From Cheilinus undulatus (lineage: Eukaryota > Chordata > Actinopteri > Labriformes > Labridae), in contig NC_054885.1 in the NCBI RefSeq assembly GCF_018320785.1, positions 3,608,921-3,672,920 of the forward strand: DNA of 64,000 nucleotides, in the 5' to 3' direction. The notes under the pieces were generated by a model. It was not told where the DNA came from, ran no database searches, and worked only from the letters and a program-made list of their open reading frames with translations. The position numbers and the translations under genes are program-made. Shown here in pieces: positions 1 to 11,772 of this stretch; position 1 is the first letter of the stretch; every line of letters begins with the position of its first letter.

Positions 1-875
1 GTGGGTGATGACCAAAGAATGAGATTGCAGATACATGTGGTTGACAGCCAGGGAGGAGGGTTTTCGGTTGGGTGACCTCAGAATTCCATCTCTGCTTTTT
101 GCAGATGATGTGGTTCTGTTGGCCTCTTCAGCCAGAGACCTCCAGCAGGCGCTGGGGCAGTTTGTGGCTGAATGCGAAGCGGTCAGGATGAGGATCAGCA
201 CCTCCAAGTCCGGGGCCACGCTTCCCTGCCAGAAAATGGTAAGTTGCTCCCTCCAGGTGGGGAGGGTGTCTTTTCCCCAAGTGAGGGAGTACCTCGGGGT
301 CTTGTTCGCGAGTGAGGGGGGAAGGGACTGTGAGATCGGGGCATTATCTGCCGTATCGCATATGTTGTACCGCACCGTCTTTGTGAAGAGGGAGCTGAGC
401 CGGCGAAACTCTCAATTTACAAGTCAATCCTTGTCCCAACCCTCACCTATGGTCTTGAACGCTGGGTAATGATGGAAAGAACGAGATTGCAGGTTCAAGC
501 GATTGAATTGTGATTCCTAAGGAGAGTGTCTGGGCTCAGCCTTAGAAATAAGGTGAGGAGCTCAAACATCCAGAAGGATCTCAAAGTAGAGCTGCTGTTT
601 CTTTGCGTCGAGAGGAACCAGTTGAGGTGGTTCGGGCATGCCTCCCGGTTCCCTCCCTGTGGAGATCTTCCAGGCATGTCCAACTGGAAGGAGACCCCAG
701 GGTAGACCTAGAACTCGCTGGAGAGATTATATATATCTCATCTGGCCAGGGAACGCCTTGGAATCCCCCAGGAGGAGCTGGAAAATGTTGCTGGGGAGAG
801 AGATGTCTGGATTGACTTGCTTAGCCTACTGCCACCGCGACCCGACCCCAGATAAGCATAAGAAAATGGATGGAT
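1..875 (+). mobile_element. Degraded RTE/Rex3-like LINE, 3' part (reverse transcriptase palm to tail)
   Basis: The frame at 35-469 encodes a reverse-transcriptase palm fragment with the FADDVVLL catalytic box (residues 22-29 of that frame). It continues through the typical RMRISTSKS and KRELSRR segments. After frameshifts, the other frames near 603-860 carry the usual C-terminal part (GRPRTRWRDY around 690-730). The copy ends close to the stop with a short tail rich in ATGGATGG at 866-877, the pattern described for fish Rex3/RTE elements. Several frameshifts and stops make it dead. The first 40 bases resemble the stretch at 464-500, so the left edge is a rearranged or tandem junction. The LINE call is firm; the clade is inferred from memory of fish LINEs. 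Confidence 0.8.
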
Positions 876-888
876 GATGTGGTCAACA

Positions 889-1003
889 TGAGTTTCCTCA
901 TAAGGGTGTCTGGGTTCAGCCTCAGAGAAAGGGTGAGGAGCTTGGACATCCAGGGGGAGCTCAGAGTAGAGCAAAAGGAGTCAGCTAAGGTGGTTCAGGC
1001 CCA
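889..1003 (+). mobile_element. Second LINE copy, left piece
   Basis: This stretch repeats the segment at 522-630 of the first LINE (the GTGTCTGGGTTCAGCC region) with scattered mismatches. It is cut off at about 1003 by foreign sequence and resumes at 1268. It encodes no intact protein. Confidence 0.7.
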
Positions 1004-1267
1004 TGATAATGATCTGCTTCATTTTACATCAAATAGTTCCAAGTGGAGAGGCCACAGGAACACACCAAAAACATTGGAGTATACATACCAGACCAGTAGT
1101 TGGCAGTGTGATTTTGCAGCGAATCATAACGTGCATGTGTAGAGACCTTTCATTCTGCAAGCCACCCTCCTGTGCTTGTGTTAAAACTCGCCTTTAACAT
1201 GGCAATTGCTGCAACCGTATCGTGCATTTTTAGAAAGATGCATTTTGCCTGTCACCTAAAAAAGGGG
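1004..1267. mobile_element. Insertion in the LINE, fragment of the MITE family seen at 32900
   Basis: The stretch around 1061-1120 matches about 33139-33195 inside the palindromic MITE at 32900-33633: ACACCAAAAAC, then GTATACAT, then CCAGNCCAGTAG. It therefore looks like a partial copy of that family inserted into, or recombined with, the second LINE copy. Clean ends and target duplications are not visible. Confidence 0.5.
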
Positions 1268-1500
1268 CCTCAGGCATTTAATCAGGATACCTCCTGGCCG
1301 CCTTCCGTTGGAGGTCTTCCAGGCTGGTTGAAACGGAAAGAAGTCCAGGGTAGACCCCGAACTTGATGGAGGGGTTATATATCCCATCTGGCCTCAGAAT
1401 CCACCAGAAGGAGCAGGAAAACATTGCTCGGGAGAGAAATATGTGGGCGGACTTGTTGAGCCTGCTGCAATCGTGACCCGGCATCGGATAAGGGGAAGTA
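1268..1500 (+). mobile_element. Second LINE copy, right piece (3' end)
   Basis: Matches 640-870 of the first LINE: the CCTTCCGTTGGAGGTCTTCC segment, the GGGTTATATATCCCATCTGG segment and a degenerate GGATAAGGGGAAG tail. With 889-1003 it forms one LINE 3' end split by an insertion. Frames are broken throughout. Confidence 0.7.
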
Positions 1501-1504
1501 AACA

Positions 1505-2955
1505 TGTTAGTATCTGATTCCTTGGTTAATCAGAATCCTGTCCAATTAACTGATTAGTGAAACAGTCACTGCTTGCATTTTGTACCGCTCTTGTTTAACA
1601 TTAAAAATCCCTTAGAATCTGTTTGAGTTCTTGGTTTAAGCACTTTAAAATGCCAAACTTGGAACTGTGATAGAATTACTGTTTCTTAACTCTTCTCCCA
1701 AAGTGTTTTCCATCCTCCAGCTGGGTTTCAGGTGTGCGACAGCGAGAAAAAGTCCCTGAGAATCTCAGGAATGTCGCTCTCTTTCACAAAAGCTGCTCTG
1801 CTCACTTTTGGCACTTTGCAGTCAGCGTGGCTATGATTAATTGAAACTGCTGGCTTCTATTTTTAGTGTTTGTTTGTTCCAGCTCAGTTTGAATCAGGCT
1901 TTTTGGTTTGAGAGGATGATAATAACACACCACAAATGTCCTGCTTAAATGTTGGAGTTGACGCAGTGAGACTGAAATAAAGGAGCTGATTTAGACTCCC
2001 GTGTATTCATTATCTCCTCGTCTCTGGGCTGATGACAGCGTCCTTTTCCAGAAATGATAATATTTTATTGAATCATCCTCTCATCACCTTCATCCCACCT
2101 CCTCCTCGTCACCTTCATCGCCTCCTGTGTAAACGGCTCTGTTTGTCCTCAAGCACATTTAAGGCCGCCTCGCTATGACTCACAGCTACAGAGACTAAAC
2201 AAAGCAGAGAGAAGGTAGGGAGCTCATTTAGGGATGTTGTTAGTGCTGCAGCTCTTCTATTATCCAGCACCGTCATTACTTATTTAACGTTCTCTTCTGT
2301 TATCTAACGCCGCCGCTTTGAAGCGCTCTGACGGAGACGCGGGGAGAGGGGAGAGTGACCAGACAACATGTCTGACATGGGAGCGCTCTCACATACTAAA
2401 CACATCTGCTCTAGGTGTGTGCGTGTGCTGCAGTAGCTCAGCCGATGACTCATCTCTGCGTTTCTATTTGAGGCGCATGAACCCCTGGAGTCACACTGCT
2501 GTCTGTGCGTGGATATGTGTGGATGTACTATATCGGTATCCATGACAACCAGATTATAGTCAGTCAGTCAACCAGCCGCTCAGTCTGAAACAAAGGTGTC
2601 AAAAATAACCTGAGGAGGTCTTACAGGTGTCTTTACGGGAGCTGCAGGTTTAAATAATCAGATGATTGATTTAAGATACAGCAGGTAAATAAAACCAACA
2701 TTCTGTACTAACTCTGTTAACAATCAACCCTGAAAAACAACTTTAACCACCAGGAAATGAATCTAAATTATCCTAAAAAAGTTCCTCTTTCCTTGATTCA
2801 TAGCTTTTACAACACCACACACTCACTGAAGCACCATCCAGTGGACAAGACAGGATCCTACAGTCACTGGCCTGACTCAGATGGTAGCAAGGTTGGAAAA
2901 ATGTTCTATACCTGATGCTTTTTTGTTACTGCATGCTTTAAACTATAACACAGCC
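1505..2955. other. Single-copy-looking intergenic DNA
   Basis: No repeat family, splice-bounded exon or convincing coding frame is visible. Balanced base composition and motifs such as TGACTCA (AP-1 type, near 2177) would fit conserved non-coding DNA, but conservation cannot be judged here. Confidence 0.4.
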
Positions 2956-2959
2956 CTGC

Positions 2960-3425
2960 ACAAACACTCACACCTATAAAATAAAAGAAAACCAGGACAT
3001 AAAAAACACGGACACCTATGACAAAAAAACACTGACACCTATAAAATATTTAAAAAAAAACATGGACACCTATGAAATAAAAAAAAACACCTATAAATAA
3101 AAAAAAAACACTCACACCTATAAAATAAAAGAAAACCACGGACACCTATGAAACAAAAAAACACGGCCACTTTTAAAATAAAAAAACACACACTTAAAAA
3201 AATTCAAAAACGCATACCTATAAATTTTTTTAAAAAAATCACTCACACCTATAGAAAAAAACAACATAGACACCTAAAAAAAAAAAAAAAAAAAAGGGAC
3301 AACCTAAAATGAAAAAAAAAAACAAAAAAAACACAGGCATCTATAAAATAATTTTTAAAAAAAATGGACACCTATGATATAAAAATATACACTCACACCT
3401 ATGAAATAAAAAACAACATTACTGA
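2960..3425. repeat. A-rich minisatellite (CACCTAT-anchored)
   Basis: Imperfect tandem units of about 25-35 bp, each with an ACACCTATRAAATA core followed by a variable A-run. They include ACACTCACACC and ACGGACACC variants. A pure A-run of about 20 lies near 3278-3296. Unit length drifts because the A-runs differ. Confidence 0.85.
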
Positions 3426-3829
3426 CACATGCCAAACAAACAAACAACAATAAAAAACAAATAGAGTATAGAGTGTTAGTTCAGGCAGGCCACAGAGCCA
3501 AGCATTCCCGTATAACTGACATCAGCTGATCTCATGCAAGCCCTCATCACCTGATGGTCAGCTGATTCACTCTGAGCATCCGATTGGCTAATCGCTCTCA
3601 TGCTGCCTTGTCTAAACTGCTCTAGCCGGGCTACGCTTTGCTGCTCCCTCTGCAAGCTGCTTTTAGCAACCCTCCTCCACCCCAGCTCCTCCTTTATGCT
3701 ACACCTCAGTGGTTCCCGATCTTTCTTCCTTAGTTATGGAATAGAATATCCTTTATTGTCATTGCACAATGCACAAGGAAATTTACTGTGCTACTCTTAA
3801 AAACAAGGAGGACGTACAAGAAAGGGTAA

Positions 3830-4460
3830 TAAATAGAGCTACAAGCAGATAAGTAGAGTTAAAAACTGTTTTTTGAAAGTGTCGTACATTCGATGCAGTC
3901 TTCAGTTTTAAAAAAACAAACAATGAAACAGTTACATAGAGAAAATAAGGAAAAACCCATAATAAGAATTATAATAAATTAAAAAATGAATTAAAATTCA
4001 CATGGTTATTAGTGATCATATTGCACCTAGTCTCATACTGCAATGATGTCCTTCATACACATGTTCTTGCCGAAAGATCTATGGATAAACTATCAATTAT
4101 TACAACTCCAAATGAGAGACCATTTTAAAAAATAAAAACATAAAGAGGACATGTTATTTACAAAAAAAACTCAAACTTTTCAAGTTGAAAAAGTGGTAAA
4201 TTAAAAAAGATAATTTTACTTTGAAAGTCATAAATATACAACCAAACCTAGTGGTTTTGAGATTATAAAGCCAAACTGAACCACTGTTTTCAGTTTAGTT
4301 TCTTGCAGAGTTTTGATTTTACTCTGTTGTAAATTTATGACAATAAAAACTCAAAATTTTTTAGTTTCTGTGGTAAAATTTATGACTTTTCAATTTGGGA
4401 ATTTCAAGTTCTTTTCTCTGAATTTACAACTCTTATAACTTCTCTAGTAAAGGTTTCTAG
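3830..4460. other. AT-rich intergenic stretch
   Basis: AT-rich sequence with loose repeats of the type AAACTTTTCAAGTTG and TTTATGACTTTTCAA. These resemble the T-rich motifs found at 15.2-16.3 kb and 22.9-23.1 kb. No gene seen. Confidence 0.4.
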
Positions 4461-4478
4461 TAAATGTCCACCCACCAT

Positions 4479-4815
4479 GTTCATCCAGTTTCTCTACCGC
4501 TTATCCTGTGTGGGGTTGTGGGGGCCGGAGCCTACCCCAGCTGTCATTGGACGAGAGGTGGGTACACCCTGGACTGGTCGGCAGTCTATCTCCAGGCTGA
4601 CATACAGAGACAGACAAGCAGGCACGCTCACACTCACACCTACAGCTGATTTAAAGTCCCCAATTAACCTAACGAGCATGTTTCTGGTGGTGGAAGGAAG
4701 CTGGAGTACCCAGAGAGAACGCACGCATGCACGGGGAGAACGAAGACCCTGACAGGGAGCAGGGACCTTCTTGCTGTGTGGCAACAACTCTAACCCCTCC
4801 ACTGCTGTGCAACAC
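4479..4815. mobile_element. Widespread fish interspersed repeat (non-autonomous)
   Basis: Contains the series of phrases common to a very abundant fish repeat: TACCGCTTATCCTGTG, then GGTACACCCTGGACTGGTC, then CTCACACTCACACCTACAG, then CAATTAACCTAACGAGCATG, then AACGCACGCATGCACGGGGA. It is about 340 bp, diverged and non-coding. I recognise the family by sequence but cannot give its database name. Confidence 0.65.
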
Positions 4816-5064
4816 ATGTAAGACTTTATGATCTCAAAAATTGTGCCTTTTTCTAAGAAATGAACAGATCCTCATAATTGTTTTATCTTTTAGGGTGGCA
4901 CCAATAAACTGCCGTACATTATGTTTCTAATCAGGCTTTTAGTCAAAAAAATGCACATCTAATTTGCGCCCTCCCTGAGATCTTTGGCGCCCCCCCCCCG
5001 TAGTGCCCAGACCCAGGAAACCACAGCTCTGTCTGACTTAAACATTGTCCTATAGCAAAAAATA

Positions 5065-5222
5065 GCCTGGCAATGTAGTGAAAAAGGGGCTAAAGAGGGG
5101 CACACATGGGCAATAATTGGCAGGAAAGTGGAAAAAAATGGGTTAAGAGTGGCAAAAAATGTTGCTGAAATGGCAAAATGAAGTAGTGAAAAGGGGTTAA
5201 AAAGTGTCAAAAATGAGTTTAT
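5065..5222. repeat. Short block of the GGCAAAAATGGGTTAAAA-type minisatellite
   Basis: A few imperfect units such as GGCAATAATTGGCAGGAAAG and GGCAAAAAATGTTGCTGAAA. They resemble the arrays at 19.06-19.98, 27.66-28.09 and 54.11-54.64 kb. Probably a fragment of the same hAT-like composite element; its arms are not recognisable here. Confidence 0.5.
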
Positions 5223-5701
5223 CATTGGTGCTCAATCACTGCTGGGGAGGCCCCATTCTCTGGGGGTTCAGCCAATTCTGTGGGCAGGCCTGTCTCCTTG
5301 TGGCCTGCTGCATTAAAGATAATATGGATAGATCTTACTGGTAATGCCCAAAAATGTTCTGCATTTTCAAATAAAATACAAATACTAATACAGAGACGTG
5401 TTAATCAGACCAAAATGTTTATTTATTTGCAAGTCCGGCCCCCAGAGTGTCTGTCTAGACTAAATCTGGCCCTTGTGCAAATGTACCTGATTATATAAGA
5501 CTGAAATAAAGGAGCTGATTTCACAGCTCAGATACAACATCATCATAAAGAAGAAAACAAACATGGCTGCATCCATTCTGGGTCTAAGATACCAACCAGA
5601 CCTTTAAAGGGAGCTCCATTCATCCGGTCTCACACTCTCAGTCCAGGTTCTGCAGCATGCATGAGCCACACTGACAGACAGATGCAGTCTGAGAGACTTA
5701 C

Positions 5702-5845
5702 CTGAAGTGTGTGATGAATTCATGAACCTGCGATCCCCTCCTGAAGCCTTCCTCTGCGTCTGTGTGTTAAAGTGGATCCTCGGAGTCAGCCATTAGTCAG
5801 ACGATAGACGGTGGACGGACAGGAAGGAAGATCTTCTCAGCGATT
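5702..5845 (-). other. Candidate exon of an unidentified minus-strand gene
   Basis: Read on the minus strand, a pyrimidine tract ending TCTCTTTTGCAG precedes 5845, and CTTCAG followed by GTAAGTCTCTC (a strong donor) follows 5702. The 144-bp piece between them has a higher GC content than its surroundings. It holds a short upstream-type ORF, ATG then eight codons ending in a stop (MADSEDPL). A second ATG close to the donor reads MNSSHTS and stays open into the intron. This looks like a 5' UTR or start-codon exon of a gene continuing beyond the left edge. No coding homology is recognisable, so identity is unknown. Confidence 0.45.
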
Positions 5846-6381
5846 CTGCAAAAGAGATAGAGAAATTTAAGAGTCTGCTATCCACCTCGCATTTATACAG
5901 AATTTTAAATGCTGGATTTGATTACATTTAGTCCAGTTTTTTCTTAGACAGACAGAGTAAAAGATCTGTTGCTCTGCACTTTAACCCTTGAGTCATACAT
6001 CTGAGGGAAATTGCAATTTGAAAGACAGTTGCTAAAACATGTTTTATAATTGCTGTGGTTTTCTCATGTTGTGTAACTGTAGCATTGTGCATTTTCCTTT
6101 TCTTTTTCATAATTTTGCATTTTCTGTTTTCCTCCATCTCAGTGTTAAAACTTCCATGAGAATCAGTGAAGCCTGATCCAATTGCATCCCCTTTATCATT
6201 CATTTCTCAGTAATCTCATTGCACTTTTTAAACCCTTAAACTGCTGCCTTCCCTGTTTAATAGTCTGAATGATTCCTGGATGTTTTATACACTGGATAAA
6301 TCATTTTTTCACACAGGATTTACACCACATTTAGGACACAGCTGCACCCTCCAGCTCACTGCAGCTTCACTGTCCTCTGAC

Positions 6382-6393
6382 GCCCCCTACTGG
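6382..6393 (-). promoter_or_regulatory. CTCF-type core motif
   Basis: Minus-strand reading CCAGTAGGGGGC matches the vertebrate CTCF core (CCASYAGRKGGC) at every position. It sits in a moderately GC-rich patch at 6330-6510. Binding is not shown. Confidence 0.4.
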
Positions 6394-7289
6394 TCTCCAG
6401 CAGGACACCGTCTGTATATACGAGCTTTAGCTGTGGATATGATGACTTTACTGTTCAAGACAGCCCTCCAACATATCAGAGATGAATACCACCTGATCAG
6501 TCACGTGAATGGCAGAGGGTGAGTGTGTTTCTTTGTATTTAGATGTGAGTGTGTCACAGCCGAAGCTCAGGTTGCTTAGCTGTAATGTGATTTAAAGGAG
6601 CACATTTAGCTCTGATTCCACACCAAACACTCTTCATTAGCCTGCAAAATTAAATCAGTTTTAATCAGGATCATGACTAGCCTTTCCAATACCAGAAAAA
6701 TGACAGACAGAGGTCATTTATGATTTAAATGCGCGCTACTTCCTTTAAAAACCTGATTCATCACATGAATATATTGCAAGATACTGTAATGGAAAGTTGT
6801 GTCTTAACCTAAACCTTTGCCTTATCTTGAGAGTGATGAAAACAATGTCTGACCAGGTGTTCCCCCCTTGGGGAAGTTTTGGGGGCAATCAAGTGTGGTA
6901 AACAAAAGGATCTTTGATCTGAGGGTTTCTAGCCCTCTAAGCGTGGAAATACGTGGTTGCCCACTTTGGGGTTTAGCCAGGGAACAGGTTTTTTACGACA
7001 TATTTTACAATCTGTGTGTCCTGAATTGTAGGCATGCAAATGAGTGTTTTAAACTGGAATATAAAAGAGCACTGGATGAAAGGTTCGGCCACTCTGTGGT
7101 CATGGTTGGTGTGTCCACCTGCAGGTGTCAAAATAAATCCAGAACATTTCTCCTTCCTAATTGTTGTTGGTGTCTTAATTTTCCTGTTTTTTTAAATTCC
7201 CACCACAGATATAAAAGATCAGTTATTGGAAAAGTTGGTGGAAGAAGCCCAGATCGAGGAAAACCCTTATTTCTTTGACTTCCACTCAC

Positions 7290-8195
7290 TTTTCTAAATG
7301 GTGCTCATATTTCAATGCAATTTCGACACTGAAAAGAAGTTAGCCTGCAATTTTTGATGACAATAAACTTTCCAATACTAAAGGTCTTTTATTGCTTGCC
7401 TGGTTCAAAACTGGGATTAAATAACAATATGGCCTGTTGCAATTTTCATAAGGTGCAATATTTCTTTTAGGGATGCATGATATTGGATTTTTGCCGATAT
7501 GCCGATACTTACAGATTCATTTTAGTCGATACCGATATCGATACCAATATTTAAATACCCTTTTCGGACAAAAAATGTCAGTCCTTTTGGACAGTTTTAG
7601 GTTTAAGGATGACCAAGGAAACAATTTTAGTCCTTAAAAAACACTTTCAAGATTAAAGAATGAGGATAAATAAAGAAAAAGACCTCACCTGACATAGGTA
7701 TGTTGGTTCAGATTAAAACTCCATTAATTTATTAGTGTATATGGACAAAATTTACAGTTGATATATGCTAAAATACACAGGCAAAATATCGGATGTAAAT
7801 ATCAGCAAAAATTTTGGTATCTGCCAATACTGATACCAGACCGATAATATCGTGCATCCCTAATTTCTTTGACCTGAAATACCAGTTTTAAACTTTTTTT
7901 TTGCAGCAGAGATGTTATACATGACATATCATGCAATCTCTCAGGTGCCATTTGTTTTAGAAAAGTCTTCAAAAATTCTACCTTTTTCATTTTTTTCACT
8001 TTTTCCTTAATAAATATAAGAATGACAAAAACCCTTCAGTGCAATATTTCATATCCAATTTGCAATATGAGTCAAAATCATCAGAATGAGACATTTTTAA
8101 AGAATTGTTCAGACCTTGTTTAGGAATAAAAGAAAGTTAAGGAATAACTGCATATCCAATCACAATTACATTATTTTCAAAAATCGTTCACCCCT
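7290..8195. mobile_element. Dispersed repeat, copy 1, carrying an hAT MITE
   Basis: The flanks of the MITE at 7468-7862 match the stretch at about 23280-23780: GGCCTG(C/T)TGCAATTTT, then ATTTCTTTGACCTGAAA, then GAATGACAAAA-CCCTTCA, then TATCCAATTTGCAA. The two are copies of one repeat. No coding frame survives. Confidence 0.65.
7468..7862. mobile_element. Non-autonomous hAT-like MITE with perfect 8-bp TSD
   Basis: The element starts TAGGGATGCATGATATTGG and its other end, reverse-complemented, starts TAGGGATGCACGATATTATC. An identical 8-bp direct repeat ATTTCTTT lies at 7460-7467 and 7863-7870, the length expected of hAT transposition. The 395-bp interior is AT-rich with no transposase frame. 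The paralogous repeat at 23.3 kb has a single ATTTCTTT at the corresponding place, i.e. an unoccupied site. Confidence 0.85.
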
Positions 8196-8199
8196 ATTT

Positions 8200-9545
8200 A
8201 AAAAACACCATTTTTCATATTGCAAAATTAACTGTAGGTGGAAAGAAGTCATTTATTTTGCATTTATCAAAGCTAAACAGCTTGAAAACGCAGGAATAAA
8301 TGAGTGCAAAGCATAAATCTGCAAAATAATGCTTCATTATAAAAACTAATCTATGCATGGACAAAACTAACGCAACAGCATGATGATCCTTTTGTTTATT
8401 ATTATATATTCCAAAATTGTGATTGAAAGTGAAACCTAATTGCACTAGCATTTGTTTACCAAAGAATTTATCATCCAGCATGCTTTCTGACAAAAAAAAA
8501 CTTTTCTCTGTAAATTTGTGCTTTAAAATGCATTATTTAGAGGTTAAAAGTCTAAAAATCTGCAGCCAGTGCCTCATTTCAACTGATTTAGTATGATTCA
8601 TCTGTTTCTTATTTTTATTCTAAAATTTAAATGCACGCATCACTGAAGGATGATTCACTGTAGAAACTATGATTATGACTTGTCCTTGTAAAACAATCAA
8701 TAAAAGTGGATGACTACCTTTCTTTACAGAACATGGTTCTTAAGGTACAAACTGCAGAATAATAGGGCTGACTTTGAGCCTGATGATCTAAAGATTATCT
8801 TGCCAAATCTTCCTGTGGTTTTGCATGAATATTAACATTTTTTTCCTTGAATTTTTTGGCGTAATCTTGCATGAGCTTTGGGAAAAACATGCTTGAAAAT
8901 AACAGCAACAGGCGACTGGCCCAGACTGTGAAAACCACACACCTGCTGTCTGTAGTGACAATTTCACAGTGGAGATACCCCACACAGAAACCTGTGGGAT
9001 CAAACAAGACTGCAGAGGAAAAACAAGCACGGAGGATGGCTGAAATCCTCTGCCGCCTGTCCTGGCATACGCTACGGTTGCAGCAAAGAGTAAAAGAATA
9101 TGGGTGACACCCTGGCTGGGATGAAGGTGTGGGTTTGTTTATGTTTGCTGTAACACCCAGGTGGTGATGCTACCAAGTCTGCTTGTTTTTAAGGGCCGTT
9201 GTGATTATTCTGTTGAAGGAATTACAACTCTGGAATCGTAAATATTGAGCATGCTTAGATTTTCAACAATTTAAGAGACCGAATCAAGTTTTTAATAAAA
9301 AGACACCCAAATTTAAAACAAAGCAGGCAACACACAGGTCTTTATGGATGTCTGCAGCCAGGATGTCTTGCATACTTTGGGATTATTAAGACAATCATTT
9401 CTAAAAAGCCTTGAATCTGGACACAACCCACGATCACTGGAGAGCGTGTCTGCAGACAGCAGCTCTCAGACACCCATCCTGCAGACGACTACTCTGAGAC
9501 GCACCACCACAGTCAGGACAGGGACATAATTTGCAGGGACAGTGT
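8200..9545. other. Intergenic, no gene identified
   Basis: Mostly AT-rich. A less AT-rich island at 8871-9107 has an open frame of 78 codons on the + strand and overlapping open frames on the minus strand. It has no recognisable domain and no clear splice-site pair. Treated as non-coding. Confidence 0.35.
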
Positions 9546-9549
9546 ATTT

Positions 9550-9815
9550 CTATGTAAGAACACAGGCTCCAATAGCTGTAGCTTCCTAAGCTAATGGAGC
9601 TTGGCTATGCGAGCTATGTAGTTAATGTTACTATGTAAGCCAATGTAGCAGCATTGGCTTTAGCAACATAAGCTTAATCAAATGCAGCTGCATACATATA
9701 AAGCTGCATAAGTTACGTAGCCAAGTAGCTATATAAGCCTTACCAATATTAACTTTAGCTGCCTGAGCTAACATAGCTTAGTTAGCTTTAGCTATGTTAG
9801 CTGCGTTAGAGTATT
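9550..9815. repeat. AGCTA/TTAGC-rich simple repeat region
   Basis: Irregular repetition of GCTATGTAG, TTAGCTTTAGC and AGCTAACATAGC words over about 260 bp, a common low-order repeat type in fish introns. Similar words recur at 61.55-62.8 kb. Confidence 0.6.
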
Positions 9816-9819
9816 TTCA

Positions 9820-11755
9820 TAGAGGACATCTGTTTTTCTGCAATCAGAGCACAGAAAATGTTTGTAATTAGCTTCTGCAGGTCAGGGTTTGTTACTTTTG
9901 CTGTCCTAACCCTTACACTCACCCTAATTGGAAGTTTAATCTGATTCTACTTTAAGAGTTTTTGGATGTATTCCCATCCTGACAGTGGTTAGGGTTGGGT
10001 ATCGTTTTTACAATACTGGGTCTAAATTGATACTTTTGAGGATAAAAGATGTGTGTTGAAAGTCAGAGGGAGAATAAAAGCTGTCTCGGTATCAAATTGA
10101 TTTGTAGAAATATTGTTATAAGGTTCCAGTCAAAGATGGGATATAAAAGGAATACAACTTAAAATATAAATCAAACTAATTCCATAACGGCAGGGGAAAA
10201 AAATAAAGTATATATATCTGTGTTGTAATTCAGTCCAGTAGGTATAAGATGTGAGGAACCCTAACAGTGGGGATGTTTGACAGCAGGGGTCTGCAGGGCA
10301 GGCATCTAAGGGAGGTGGTCTGCAGCCAGACTGTCATGGGACTACTGAAGAAGCAAACTTTGCCTCAGATCAGGCTTAAAATCCTCAAATGTGTGGTCAA
10401 CCTTAAGTGTGTTCAGAGTGACTTTACCCTCCCAAATCTGTTTAGAAGACGACAGGGGTCACCTCCATTTTATATTAAAGTTTTAAACAGGTTCAGTGTT
10501 TACAATCAGAAATCCTGACAATAGCTGAGCACGCTCTCTGTGGGCGTCACATGGAGCCAAAGACAGCCAACCAGGAAGTAATCCAACTAAAGGAGGAAGC
10601 ACAACAAACACAGCCATTGCAGTTTGTCATTAGAAATGGAGGAGCAACTTCTTGATATGTGGCAACAACACGAGTGTTTATACAACCTGTAAAAAATAAA
10701 ATAAAACTGACAAGGGGAGGACTGAAGTCACCACCATGTGGATGTAGCAGGTAGCTAACAGCTAGCCACAATGAGCTTGTTTACTCAGCAATGGATGGGG
10801 ATCAACAGATTCTTCTTCTCAGGGCCGATACTTTTACTGATGATATTTAGTATAAATATATTTTGACAAACAATGTACTGAATGTGGAGTAAGCAACTGG
10901 AAAAGTCCTGAACAATTACGCCCGAGCTCTGCCGACATGAAAAATGTCACAGAAATACGGGAGCAAGAAATCAGAGAGCGAGCCAAAAGCTGACTGTGTC
11001 AGTGGCTTCAGTGTTGATTGGCTGGTACATCTGTGACATCAGCTAATCGGACTGTAGTGTGGGCGGGGCATAACCTGAGACCTTGGAGAGTGAGAAACAG
11101 GCAGAGAGGGAGGATTTCTCATTTTGAAACAGTAAACTCTGGTTAATGTCGATAAAGCTATGTGTGTTATACACCACACACTTTAAAAACAAGCCTGTTA
11201 AACATGACATTACATGTCGTCACGTGTGGGGTCATTTTTAAAATCAGTAAAGATTTAAAAATCTATCAATGTGTGCCAGGCTTAAGTGGAGGAAGTGGAA
11301 GTCCGAGTCATTAGAGCGAGTCAGCAGGGTGCCGGTGTAACAGTGTCAGGGCCCAGATAACGGGATCAAGAGCTGGAGGAGAGTGCATGTGTGTGCGTGT
11401 CTGCATCTGTGTCTGTGTGCTTAGGGAGCTAACTAGCTGTGGCAGACTAACCTGCTGGCCAACTATTCCATTAGCCTAATGACATGCAGATCAACAGAGA
11501 GGGAGGGAGAGAGTAAAGGTGGAAAAAAGGCCGAAAGACATAAGGAAAAAGTAAAGGACAGGAGAAAAATAAGGAAGAAAGTAAAGATTAAATATCAAAA
11601 AAGAAAGAAAAAGTAAAGTCAAAGAAATAGATTTCATACATGCAGCTGAGCGTGTCTCAGGAGGAAGGCCATGACATAACTAGAACTACCACCTGCTCTT
11701 AATATGCCTTTGAGAGGTTCACATTTGCTGACAGTGAAAGTATAGTGGTGAATCA
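9820..11755. other. Intergenic, no gene identified
   Basis: Contains a possible hAT-type end at about 9991 (GGTTAGGGTTGGGTATCG) and purine-rich sequence at 11490-11620. The open frames present have no recognisable domains. Confidence 0.35.
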
Positions 11756-11772
11756 AGAAGAAAGGCTATGGG

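Noticed and set aside
6280..6522. 80-codon + frame followed by a GTGAGT donor-like site
   Set aside because: A preceding acceptor-like CACACAG is weak and the peptide has no family resemblance; the patch is better explained as regulatory (CTCF-type motif).
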